From: Planctomycetota bacterium
GTDB taxonomy: Bacteria; Planctomycetota; Phycisphaerae; Sedimentisphaerales; Anaerobacaceae
DNA: 64,000 nucleotides
Assembly (NCBI GenBank): GCA_025459125.1
Contig: JALORE010000001.1
Coordinates: 1 to 64,000, forward strand
Reading direction: 5' to 3'
Part shown: positions 56,204-62,590 of the stretch, one piece after another
How the letters are laid out: each line of letters starts with the position of its first letter
Numbering within the stretch: the first letter of the stretch is position 1
Notes under the pieces: generated by a model
The model's input: only the letters and a program-made list of their open reading frames with translations
The model's database searches: none
What the model was told of the DNA's origin: nothing
Made by a program: the position numbers and the translations under genes

Positions 56204-57079
56204 TTATAGCCGGATCGCTTTTCGTTCGATGGCCTCGATCATCTCTTTGGTGGTCTCCACCTTGTGCACACCGTTGGAATTGCCGGACTTTTGTCTCTTG
56301 AACTGGCGCTCGATCTTGTCGAAAAACTCCCAGAATCGCGCGGCCCCGGTCACCACCTCCGACCAATGGCCTCCGTCCTTCCACCGGGGGCTTGACATGA
56401 TCGCCCAGCGGGCAACCTCCTGAGCGTAGGTGGCGGACGAAAGCAGGTCCGTCTTTCGTCGGGCCGCCAGTCGCTCGATTCCGGCATCCGAGGTTGTCAG
56501 GTCCAGAGCCTCGGGTTCTCCCGCTATCCCTAGAAGATTGTTGAAAGAAGAAAGAAAAAGGTGGGTGTGTGCGCGCGGTGGTGAAGCGCTTGTAACGTTA
56601 CAGTCTGTTTCGGTAACGGGATGTAACGCTACCGTGTAACTTTCTGTAACGTTACCCTCTCCTCTCCTCTCCTCTCCTCTTATCTTATCTTCTCTTATCT
56701 GATCTCCTCTGGAGGGGAGTGCAGAGGGGAGGTTTTTTTTCGCCGCCCGGTGTCGCCGCACGCGCTCGGCCGAGGATGGGATTCTTGTCTGATGGTCCAT
56801 CCAATCATGCACCAGAAGGCGGCCGTCTTCGGTGCGGTCTATCAGACCGACTTCGATTGCTCGCTCCATGGCCGGCGGCAGCTGTTCCATGTGCTCCGGT
56901 GGCCACAGAGCCGCTCGCGCGATGATGTGGGGTTTCCACATTCTGGTTACGTCTCCGGTTTCCGGGCTGTGGCGCATCGACAGCCGCCATATTGTCTCGA
57001 CGACATTGGCCGCCCAAAACCCTGCCTCTTGAAATTTGAAGTGATCTCTGTGGTTTATGTCATCCTTGAGCCAGGTCAT
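56204..57079 (-). CDS. Phage replisome organiser / O-like initiator (291 aa)
   Basis: ATG 57079, 20 bases inside the upstream gene, with AGGA at proper spacing. N-terminal ~110 residues form a winged-helix-like domain (WLKDDINHRDHFKFQEAGFW, PPAMERAIEVGLIDRTEDGRLLVHDW, then basic SSAERVRRHRAAKK). Residues ~125-160 are encoded by an AG-rich microsatellite (IREDKIRGEERRGEG) and iteron-like repeats. The C-terminal domain (TYAQEVARWAIMSS, EVVTGAARFWEFFDKIERQF) likely contacts the DnaC-like loader next door. Similar to lambda O in layout. Confidence 0.7.
   Translation of the reverse strand: MTWLKDDINHRDHFKFQEAGFWAANVVETIWRLSMRHSPETGDVTRMWKPHIIARAALWPPEHMEQLPPAMERAIEVGLIDRTEDGRLLVHDWMDHQTRIPSSAERVRRHRAAKKNLPSALPSRGDQIREDKIRGEERRGEGNVTESYTVALHPVTETDCNVTSASPPRAHTHLFLSSFNNLLGIAGEPEALDLTTSDAGIERLAARRKTDLLSSATYAQEVARWAIMSSPRWKDGGHWSEVVTGAARFWEFFDKIERQFKRQKSGNSNGVHKVETTKEMIEAIERKAIRL
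56591..56720. other. Candidate replication origin inside the initiator gene
   Basis: Palindromic repeats GTAACGTTAC at 56592 and 56646, plus related GGTAACGGGA, TGTAACGCTACC and TGTAAC between them, lie within 66 bases. They are followed by a strand-asymmetric (CTCTC)n/(TTATC)n tract at 56657-56700. Iterons beside an easily melted, purine/pyrimidine-skewed tract inside the initiator gene is the arrangement of the lambda origin in O. Confidence 0.6.
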
Positions 57080-57257
57080 GGGCCTCTTCCTGATCTTTCT
57101 CGAACTCCGCAAGGGCTCGCTCAAGCAGACAGAGGGCCAGGGAATGGCGGGTCATCCTGACGGGTGTTCCGCCAGGCAAACGGGCCGTGTTTTTGATGCG
57201 GTCCAGCCTCTCAAGCACGGTTGACGACACGCGCAGGTGAAGATGCCCCTCGGACAC
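57060..57257 (-). CDS. Ribbon-helix-helix regulator-like protein (65 aa)
   Basis: GTG 57257 with AAGGAG upstream. LHLRVSSTVLERLDRIKNTA then RMTRHSLALCLLERALAEFEKD is the strand-helix-helix pattern of MetJ/Arc repressors. It is the first gene behind the promoter at 57.3 kb, downstream of four 10-bp tandem repeats, which are the sort of array such proteins bind. Likely controls the replication operon, perhaps by autoregulation. Confidence 0.65.
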   Translation of the reverse strand: MSEGHLHLRVSSTVLERLDRIKNTARLPGGTPVRMTRHSLALCLLERALAEFEKDQEEAHDLAQG

Positions 57258-57284
57258 GGTACTCTCCTTGGTGGGAACGCGCGA

Positions 57285-57314
57285 ACAATAGGCACAATAA
57301 ACTCACGATGTCAA
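57285..57314 (-). promoter_or_regulatory. Sigma70-like promoter of the replication operon
   Basis: Minus strand: -35 TTGACA (57314-57309, perfect consensus), 18-bp spacer, -10 TATTGT (57290-57285). It is 28 bases before the GTG of the ribbon-helix-helix gene and probably drives replication genes. Confidence 0.7.
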
Positions 57315-57350
57315 CCCCTGCAGAACCCAGTGATGCGGGCCTGCCATTTG

Positions 57351-57390
57351 GTGACGCACGGTGACAAACCGTTACGCACGGTGACGCAGC
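57351..57390. repeat. Four tandem 10-bp repeats, operator or iteron array
   Basis: Consecutive units GTGACGCACG, GTGACAAACC, GTTACGCACG and GTGACGCAGC. A 10-bp period puts all copies on one face of the helix. They lie about 40 bases upstream of the -35 box and before a ribbon-helix-helix gene. The GT(A/G)ACG core resembles the iteron-like repeats in the initiator gene. Confidence 0.6.
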
Positions 57391-57430
57391 GGGGAATCGT
57401 CGAATCGCCGGAGCCTCGCCAGGGGCTTCT

Positions 57431-57525
57431 GGAGCCTTTAGAAACGGAGATGCCAGGGGGGGGGGTGCACCCCTACCCCTCGGACGGGGTTTCATCTCGC
57501 CGGCGCCCAGGGAACTAAAGGCTCC
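57431..57525. repeat. 11-bp inverted repeat bracketing GC-rich dyads
   Basis: GGAGCCTTTAG at 57431 and its exact complement CTAAAGGCTCC at 57515 enclose 73 bases that contain GGGGTGCACCCC and other dyads. The right arm includes the stop codon of the 98-aa gene. Could be a complex termination or attenuation structure between the Cys-rich gene and the replication promoter. No integrase is seen, so an attachment site is unlikely. Confidence 0.45.
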
Positions 57526-57811
57526 GCGACGCTCTCGCGCGTCGTAGGCGATCCCCCGCGGCCCTATCCGCGGCGATCTGGATCTCCGTCCGCATGCGAG
57601 GGGGGTTTGGATTCCTGCCTGCCCGGTACGGGTACAGGGCACAGGTCTTGACACCGCACTCCTGGGCCATCTTCGTGTCACCGCTGCAGCAGTCCATGCA
57701 CTTCATCTTGGCCGCCTTGCGAATGGGCAACAGGTTGTCGGGGTCGTCGTAGTTAATCGACGTGAAATTGTGGAGGTCTCGGCACAATTTCAACTGCTCG
57801 CTGTAGTTCAT
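57515..57811 (-). CDS. Small Cys-rich phage protein (98 aa)
   Basis: ATG 57811 overlaps the upstream stop (ATGA). MNYSEQLKLCRDLHNFTSIN leads into KMKCMDCCSGDTKMAQECGV and KTCALYPYRAGRNPNPP. The CMDC...EC...C-LYPYR-G-NP pattern recurs in small proteins of many phages; function unknown, presumably zinc-binding. The C-terminus is basic. Confidence 0.65.
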   Translation of the reverse strand: MNYSEQLKLCRDLHNFTSINYDDPDNLLPIRKAAKMKCMDCCSGDTKMAQECGVKTCALYPYRAGRNPNPPRMRTEIQIAADRAAGDRLRRARASRSL

Positions 57812-58017
57812 CGGCCGTCCCTCGGCTTCTGCATCGCCTCGGTGATCGTGACGTGGTAGTCCGGCGGGTTCTCTCCCTCCCCCGGTCGGTCGTTTTTCCA
57901 CACCTCCACCCTCAAACGCCCGATGTTCCCGGCCATGTACTTCTTCCCGTCCTTGGTCTCGTTGAGCCACAGTCCCATCACGCGCAGCCGCGGTGGCCGC
58001 CTGTCGTTGTCCTGCAT
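57808..58017 (-). CDS. Small DUF736-like protein (69 aa)
   Basis: ATG 58017 with AAAGGA upstream; the track start at 58038 is a GTG. RVMGLWLNETKDGKKYMAGN then RVEVWKNDRPGEGENPPDYH fits the small single-domain DUF736-type proteins (GxLWxNE...KY--G), which look like a mini-OB or SSB-like barrel. Ends with HVTITEAMQKPRDGR. Probably nucleic-acid associated. Confidence 0.6.
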   Translation of the reverse strand: MQDNDRRPPRLRVMGLWLNETKDGKKYMAGNIGRLRVEVWKNDRPGEGENPPDYHVTITEAMQKPRDGR

Positions 58018-58095
58018 TTTCCTTTGTCCTTTCAGCACACTGAACTGTTTGAAAACTCCGAATAGTTCGGATCGCCTGACCGACCCTGACCGACT

Positions 58096-58695
58096 CTACC
58101 CGGCCATGACCTTGACCGCGGCAGTCACGATCTGCGATGCGGCTTCGAGGTACCCCGCCAGCTGGGCCCGAGGCACCCGGCCTTGGGCGATCCTCGTGGC
58201 GGTCGCCCGCATCAGCGCTGGAAGGCCCTGCTCGACCGCCTGGGCGATCTTCTGGAGCACCCCAGCCGCATCCCTTACCACCATCCCTTCCTCGCCTCCT
58301 GCGGGCGTCTCCGGATGGTCGGCCATGACCCCCGCGTTCAGCCCAACGGTGTCTGCCGCAGTTGGCGCCACCGCCTGTTCGGTCGGTTGACCCATCGCTC
58401 GGCGGGCGTCGTTGGCGCTCCGGAGCTCCTCCTCCCCCTGGGCGCTGATCAGGTCGCCTCCCACCCCGATCTCGGGCGGGATGTACAATCCACCTCCGCG
58501 CGGCTGCTGTGTTGGCACGGCTGGCATGGGGGCGCCCGCGGGCGCGATCAGCGGCTGACCGGCCAACGCCGCCTGACGCGCTTCGGTCTGCCGGGCGAGG
58601 TCTCGCTCGAACGCCAGGCGCCTGGTCGCCGTTGACGGATCCGCGTCTCCTCCCCACGATCCAGGTGGCAAAACGGTTGGTGCTTCGGGGCTCAT
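58096..58695 (-). CDS. Ala/Pro-rich protein of unknown function (199 aa)
   Basis: ATG 58695 with CAGGAGAG upstream; the track start is earlier and lacks a site. The first ~110 residues are Ala/Pro/Gly-rich and likely disordered (APAGAPMPAVPTQQPRGGGL). The C-terminal ~60 residues are helical (AAGVLQKIAQAVEQGLPALM, AQLAGYLEAASQIVTAAVKV). No family recognised. A repeated GGTCGGTCAG pair lies just downstream in the gap. Confidence 0.55.
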   Translation of the reverse strand: MSPEAPTVLPPGSWGGDADPSTATRRLAFERDLARQTEARQAALAGQPLIAPAGAPMPAVPTQQPRGGGLYIPPEIGVGGDLISAQGEEELRSANDARRAMGQPTEQAVAPTAADTVGLNAGVMADHPETPAGGEEGMVVRDAAGVLQKIAQAVEQGLPALMRATATRIAQGRVPRAQLAGYLEAASQIVTAAVKVMAG

Positions 58696-58783
58696 AATTG
58701 CTCTCCTGATTCTGTTGTAGATCCTGGTTATCACTCTCATTTTCGGAAATGTAGCCAACCCGATCGGTTGTTCATTCTGCTGA

Positions 58784-59059
58784 CTAGGGATCCAGCCGTT
58801 TCAGCCCGGAGACCACCGCCACACCCACCCTGCAGGCAGGGCAGTAGTCCTCCCTCAGACGCACCCCCTCCACCCCCGACGGACGGAGGATCAGCAGCCA
58901 TCCCCTGGGTGCTTTTTCATCCAACAACCACGTTGGGGCGCAACCACCCTTGGCACGGGCTTCGAGCTTCATGCCACAGTTGTCGCACCGGATATGAGGC
59001 GGCCCGGGCTCCAGCCCAAACCGGGCCATGCTCTGTCCCGCTCCACATTGGTAGCTCAT
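58784..59059 (-). CDS. Small zinc-binding protein (91 aa)
   Basis: ATG 59059 overlaps the stop of the 54-aa gene (ATGA), so the longer track ORF is rejected. Cys pairs CDNCGMKL and CPACRVGV suggest one zinc ribbon around a middle segment WLLDEKAPRGWLLILRPSG. Unknown function. Confidence 0.6.
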   Translation of the reverse strand: MSYQCGAGQSMARFGLEPGPPHIRCDNCGMKLEARAKGGCAPTWLLDEKAPRGWLLILRPSGVEGVRLREDYCPACRVGVAVVSGLKRLDP

Positions 59060-59220
59060 CGATACCCCATGTCCCGCAGGTTTTGCCTCCACCGCCAGGC
59101 CGCCATCACCCTCGGGAACCACCGCCACACGATCCGTGACAGCAGCCACTCCCGATGGCAGTAGGGGCAGGTGCGGTTGACCGGCCAGGCCGTCGGCGCG
59201 CCGCAGCTGATGCACCTCAT
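59056..59220 (-). CDS. Small zinc-ribbon protein missed by the ORF track (54 aa)
   Basis: Translation: MRCISCGAPTAWPVNRTCPY, CHREW, then a basic Trp/Arg-rich tail (VWRWFPRVMAAWRWRQNLRD). Two CxxC pairs make a clean zinc ribbon. ATG overlaps the upstream stop as ATGA and its own stop overlaps the next ATG the same way, strong support for a real gene. Confidence 0.65.
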   Translation of the reverse strand: MRCISCGAPTAWPVNRTCPYCHREWLLSRIVWRWFPRVMAAWRWRQNLRDMGYR

Positions 59221-59588
59221 GGAACACCGTCCGGGTTATCACGGTCGCCCCCATCGTTTCCCGTTTCCTCTGGGCCTTCCGCCCGGCCGGACCATTGGAG
59301 GCAGGCGGGATAGTTGTCGGTAACCACCGTGGGCTTCTCATTCTGCCGCGGGAAGACGCACACCAGACCCTCGGTCACGGCATCGTCGGTTACGGTCAGC
59401 ATCCTCTTCTCGCACCACCGGCAGGTCCCGCACCGGTCTTCTTCTGGCCAGAGCACGCCCGGCTTCGGGTCGCTGTAGTAGCCCCGGCAGTCGCTGTCAC
59501 AGAGCCCTCCAGCCATCGCCAGGGGCACGCTCCGGCCTCGCGGGGCTTTGGTCCTGCCACAGGTCGTGCAGGTCACTCTGTCTGGCAT
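59217..59588 (-). CDS. Cys-rich protein with CGxCxWCE module (123 aa)
   Basis: ATG 59588. VTCTTCGRTKAPRGRS and LCDSDCRGY form one zinc site. The second half CGTCRWCEKRMLTVTDDAVT ... LVCVF ... YPACLQW repeats the module found at the C-terminus of the ASCH protein two genes upstream (CGRCHWCEVKMLTIDQQG). The two probably arose by local duplication. Ends in an acidic, Gly-rich tail. Function unknown. Confidence 0.6.
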   Translation of the reverse strand: MPDRVTCTTCGRTKAPRGRSVPLAMAGGLCDSDCRGYYSDPKPGVLWPEEDRCGTCRWCEKRMLTVTDDAVTEGLVCVFPRQNEKPTVVTDNYPACLQWSGRAEGPEETGNDGGDRDNPDGVP

Positions 59589-60034
59589 TCGGTCCTCCTT
59601 GGAAACTCCCACGGCGCGGGGAGCGGGCGCACCAGACGAAGGTCGACCAAGAACCGTTGCCGCCGGAAGTCGGTCACCCAAACGCCGGCCCAGTGGGCGC
59701 CATGGAGCTCGGGCGGGAACTCCACGACCGCCCGTGGCTCGCTCGCGGTCAGAATCTCCACCTCGACCCCTGGCTTGAGCACCCGGACCGCCCGGGCGTA
59801 GAGCGCCCATGGTGCCAGCCCCTCACCCTGGGCCGGCTGCCGGTAGACTCCACGGCCGTCGAGCTCGAACAAGAAGCGTTCGGCCACAACCTCGTCGGGT
59901 CCGGGTAGCGGCGGATCCTTCCACTCGGAAGTTGCCGGTTTCATCAGTGCCACCACCACGACCGGCGGCGGACACCTGTCAGGCAGGTCCAGGAACTCGA
60001 TCCAGCCGTCGGACCACACCAGCTGCACCCTCAT
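59573..60034 (-). CDS. Unknown protein (153 aa)
   Basis: ATG 60034 overlaps the upstream stop (ATGA). MRVQLVWSDGWIEFLDLPDR, then VVVVALMKPATSEWKDPPLP, WALYARAVRVLKPGVEVEIL and a final strand WVTDFRRQRFLVDLRLVRPL: largely beta. No family recognised. Confidence 0.55.
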   Translation of the reverse strand: MRVQLVWSDGWIEFLDLPDRCPPPVVVVALMKPATSEWKDPPLPGPDEVVAERFLFELDGRGVYRQPAQGEGLAPWALYARAVRVLKPGVEVEILTASEPRAVVEFPPELHGAHWAGVWVTDFRRQRFLVDLRLVRPLPAPWEFPRRTECQTE

Positions 60035-60654
60035 GGGGTCTCCTTCCTGGCGAACCTCGGACAGGCCCGCTGGCTGGCCGCAACCACGGGGTGGGTCCAT
60101 CGCCTCTTGGCGTCAGGCGGGTCGGCCGCGCAGCACAGCTCGCTCGCCAAACCCTGTTGGTCGATGGTCAGCATCTTCACCTCACACCAGTGGCACCGCC
60201 CACAGGTGTTCGATTCCTGCGCCCGGGTGTTCATACCCGATGGGGTTCCGTTCACGATCTCGGGCCCGGCGTTCACCTCGAACACCCCGCGTTCACCGCG
60301 CATCGCCTCGAAGGGCAGCTCCATCGGGTTCGCGAGCACAAAGTGCCAGGTCTCGCTATCCTGCTCGGCCCAAACCGACCGGTGGCCGCGCACGCAGTCC
60401 ACAAGGTCGACCTTCCCAATGATTCCGCCGAAGTCCCACTGGCCTACCCTGAGCATCGCCTCGGCCGCCTGGTCCAGTCCCCGCTCGCGCATCCACAGGG
60501 CGATGGCGTCGAGATCCTGCGAGCGGGGCGGCTTCTTGCTCGCGTGGATGAGCAGCGGACCGCGGTAGTAGGTCGGCCAGCTGCGGTTTTCAATGTCCTT
60601 GCCCCCGTGGATGATCAGCCAGGCCCACGGCTGCCAGATGGAAAGTGCTCTCAT
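60031..60654 (-). CDS. ASCH-domain protein with C-terminal Cys-rich module (207 aa)
   Basis: MRALSIWQPWAWLIIHGGKD, then IENRSWPTYYRGPLLIHASK and FGGIIGKVDLVDCV, is the ASCH (PUA-like) domain that binds RNA or nucleotides. The last ~65 residues hold CGRCHWCEVKMLT ... LCCAAD ... CPRF, the module shared with the 123-aa protein nearby. Possibly an RNA-binding regulator or modified-nucleotide hydrolase relative. Confidence 0.75.
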   Translation of the reverse strand: MRALSIWQPWAWLIIHGGKDIENRSWPTYYRGPLLIHASKKPPRSQDLDAIALWMRERGLDQAAEAMLRVGQWDFGGIIGKVDLVDCVRGHRSVWAEQDSETWHFVLANPMELPFEAMRGERGVFEVNAGPEIVNGTPSGMNTRAQESNTCGRCHWCEVKMLTIDQQGLASELCCAADPPDAKRRWTHPVVAASQRACPRFARKETP

Positions 60655-60971
60655 GCCAGCCTCTCAAGCCGTGCCCACCGCACCTCGCCCGACGCCAGCT
60701 TCTCCATCCACATGTCGTACAGCGGCGCGGTCTCGCCGTCGGAGATCTCGTCGAAGTCGGGGCTCACGGCCAGCACCTCCAGCTCGCCCCAGCCTTGGAC
60801 CGTGGCCACCACGAACAGGTGCGGTACCAGGGCCGCGATGTCCCCCCATCGCCGGCCCTGTACCATCTCCCCGACAATGTCTGCCGAGAACTTGACCCTA
60901 CCCCAGCGGCCCCGCGGTAGGCACCGCTGATTGAGCGGGCCACCCTCTCCGAACCAGACCCTGTCACTCAC
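60651..60971 (-). CDS. Unknown protein (106 aa)
   Basis: GTG 60971 overlaps the stop of the DUF4406-like gene by eight bases. GRVKFSADIVGEMVQGRRWGDI then HLFVVATVQGWGELEVLAVS and DFDEISDGETAPLYDMWMEKL. Mixed alpha-beta; no family recognised. Confidence 0.55.
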   Translation of the reverse strand: MSDRVWFGEGGPLNQRCLPRGRWGRVKFSADIVGEMVQGRRWGDIAALVPHLFVVATVQGWGELEVLAVSPDFDEISDGETAPLYDMWMEKLASGEVRWARLERLA

Positions 60972-61317
60972 GGGGCACCCCCCCCTCCAGCCAGGTGGCC
61001 AGGTCCGACACGCGGGAGAACACCGGAATCCCCAGATCGACCGCCAACTCCCGCTCGGCCATTGCCCCGTCGCTCATCGTCCACGTACCAACCATCAGCA
61101 CCGCATCACACCGGCCCAAGAGCTCGGCCGTGGCTTTGAGCCAGAATCCGTCGTTGATGGTGCCGTTGAAGTATCGGTACATCGTGTGAGAGCACAGCGG
61201 AACCATCCCGGCGACGGTAGCCACCTCCAACGCCGCCTCTTCCGCGCGACGGATATTGGTCTCGACCGCCCAGGAGTTGTCACCCCGGAACGGACCGGCG
61301 ATGTAGACGATCTTCAT
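60964..61317 (-). CDS. DUF4406 / nucleoside deoxyribosyltransferase-like protein (117 aa)
   Basis: MKIVYIAGPFRGDNSWAVET, NIRRAEEAALEVATVAGMVP, CSHTMYRYFNG, GRCDAVLMVGTWTMSDGAMA and ERELAVDLGIPVF. This is the Rossmann-like YIAGP...N...AE...P..pHT...CDA pattern of DUF4406/NDT-type proteins, which act on nucleosides or nucleotides. May remodel host or phage nucleotide pools. ATG coupled to the broken zinc gene by ATGA. Confidence 0.72.
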   Translation of the reverse strand: MKIVYIAGPFRGDNSWAVETNIRRAEEAALEVATVAGMVPLCSHTMYRYFNGTINDGFWLKATAELLGRCDAVLMVGTWTMSDGAMAERELAVDLGIPVFSRVSDLATWLEGGVPRE

Positions 61318-61422
61318 CTACGCACCTCCTGCTCTACCGGCTCGGGCGGCCGGCGGATCACCAGCCCCACGCGCCAGCATCCATGTTCGTCGGAGTCAAT
61401 GACCCTGGTTCCGCACTCGTCG
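61314..61422 (-). pseudogene. C-terminal remnant of the frameshifted zinc-ribbon gene
   Basis: The frame continues VCDECGTRVIDSDEHGCWRV then RRPPEPVEQEVRR and ends at an ATGA overlap with the DUF4406-like gene, exactly as an intact operon gene would. It is cut from its N-terminal half by the 19-bp duplication at 61423. Deleting one copy joins the two halves into one ~104-aa ORF. Confidence 0.7.
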
Positions 61423-61647
61423 CACACCCAGGACCGGACTCCACACCCAGGACCGGACTTGGGGTAGCCTGGTGTGGATGGTGATGATGTAGGTGGTTCC
61501 ACAGCCGGGGCACACGGACTCCCACTCGGACTCGCCACCCAAGCGCGGCGAATGGGCGTTCTGGAATGGCTCGGCGTTCGTGATGCCACACTTGGGGCAA
61601 ACGGCTCGAACCAGATCTTCTCTTAGCTGTTCCATCTGGCTGCTCAT
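61396..61647 (-). CDS. Zinc-ribbon protein, N-terminal half of a frameshifted gene (83 aa)
   Basis: ATG 61647 is coupled by ATGA to the upstream gene. MSSQMEQLREDLVRAVCPKC and SVCPGCGTTYIITIHTR form a zinc ribbon. After the 19-bp duplication the frame shifts to WSPVLGVRRVRNQGH and stops. The expected continuation, CDECGTRVIDSDEHGC, lies in the next frame. The truncated protein keeps its first ribbon and may still work. Confidence 0.65.
   Translation of the reverse strand: MSSQMEQLREDLVRAVCPKCGITNAEPFQNAHSPRLGGESEWESVCPGCGTTYIITIHTRLPQVRSWVWSPVLGVRRVRNQGH
61423..61459. repeat. 19-bp tandem duplication that breaks a zinc-ribbon gene
   Basis: CACACCCAGGACCGGACT occurs at 61423 and again at 61442 (period 19). 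Because 19 is not a multiple of three, it shifts the frame. This looks like replication slippage, recent because the copies are identical. Confidence 0.85.
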
Positions 61648-61841
61648 TTGGACATCCACCCCTGGCCTTTCACGTAGACGACGCGCCCATTCTTCCGCAG
61701 GCGCTGCAGAGAACGATCCACTTCGCGGAACTGGGGGCCTTGGGGGTTGATGCTCAGAGCCCAGCAGACTTCAGCGAACGTCACCCCCTGGTTGTTCTGC
61801 ACAACCTGGACAATGCGGGAGTCGAACTCTTCGTTTTTCAC
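61644..61841 (-). CDS. Small winged-helix-like protein (65 aa)
   Basis: GTG 61841 overlaps the upstream stop (GTGA) and has AGGAGG seven bases upstream, so it is preferred to ATG 61859. SRIVQVVQNNQGVTFAEVCW then REVDRSLQRLRKNGRVVYV and a wing KGQGWMSK: a compact winged helix. Probably a DNA-binding regulator. Confidence 0.6.
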   Translation of the reverse strand: MKNEEFDSRIVQVVQNNQGVTFAEVCWALSINPQGPQFREVDRSLQRLRKNGRVVYVKGQGWMSK

Positions 61842-62515
61842 TTGGATACCTCCTGCCATGGCCCACCAAAGTGGTCGGCCGCCCAGCGTCTGGCATCGAC
61901 GATCGCGGTCTTGGCCTGGGCGGCCCCCTCAAGCGACAGCGCCCAGTGGAGATAGATCAGATGGGCGCTCACCACGTCCTCCTCGCAATAGCGTGCGACC
62001 CGCTCGGGCCCTCCCTCCTCGGCCCACACGCGCGCTACATCCGCGCCCGAGATGTCGTGCTTGCCGGGCAGGCCCAGCACCCTGGCCACGCCGTCCATGG
62101 GCATCGCCCTGACACCCCCCTGGTCACCAAGGAGGTCCATCAGGTCGTAATGGACGAGCACCTGCTTGAAGTTGGCGTACCGGTGGCTCATGCCGCGCCA
62201 GAAGCTCCAGTCGATGCCATTGGCCATGGCGCGCAAGGACAGCAAGGGCATGTCGAACCCGCGCCCGTTCCAGGTGATAACCCGATGGGCTTGGCGCAGA
62301 TCGCGCCCGAGCGCTTCGAGGGCCTCGGCCTCGGAGGCGTAGATGAAGTCGTCCCCCATGGTCCAGGTGTGCAGATCGAACACGTCCTTGGCCCGGGTCA
62401 GCCAGCTGATCACGCACGGCCGGTGTTCGGGCAGGGGCGGAAACCGCGCCGGATCATCTTCAGGTGGTTCCCACTGTGGACAAATGGTTTCGATGTCCAG
62501 AGTTACGGTAATCAT
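61838..62515 (-). CDS. DEDD-family 3'-5' exonuclease, PolB-like (225 aa)
   Basis: From ATG 62515: MITVTLDIETICP (motif I, D-x-E), RVITWNGRGFDMPLLSLRA (motif II), YDLMDLLG, and VARYCEEDVVSAHLIYLHW (motif III, with D). Order and spacing fit the DNA polymerase B-like 3'-5' exonuclease family that stands alone in many phages. May take part in recombination, repair or primer trimming. SD GGAG. Confidence 0.8.
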   Translation of the reverse strand: MITVTLDIETICPQWEPPEDDPARFPPLPEHRPCVISWLTRAKDVFDLHTWTMGDDFIYASEAEALEALGRDLRQAHRVITWNGRGFDMPLLSLRAMANGIDWSFWRGMSHRYANFKQVLVHYDLMDLLGDQGGVRAMPMDGVARVLGLPGKHDISGADVARVWAEEGGPERVARYCEEDVVSAHLIYLHWALSLEGAAQAKTAIVDARRWAADHFGGPWQEVSK

Positions 62516-62590
62516 TCTACTCCGCTCTCTTTCTGGGCTTCCCCAATACAACACTTTTTCACAAGATACCCGCGGGATGTCCGGATCCTA

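Noticed and set aside
56657-56700. CTCTC/TTATC repeats considered as a CRISPR or assembly artefact
   Set aside because: No spacer-repeat structure; the tract keeps the initiator reading frame open.
57431-57525. Inverted repeat considered as an att site
   Set aside because: No integrase or excisionase is visible and the arms look like an RNA stem overlapping a stop codon.
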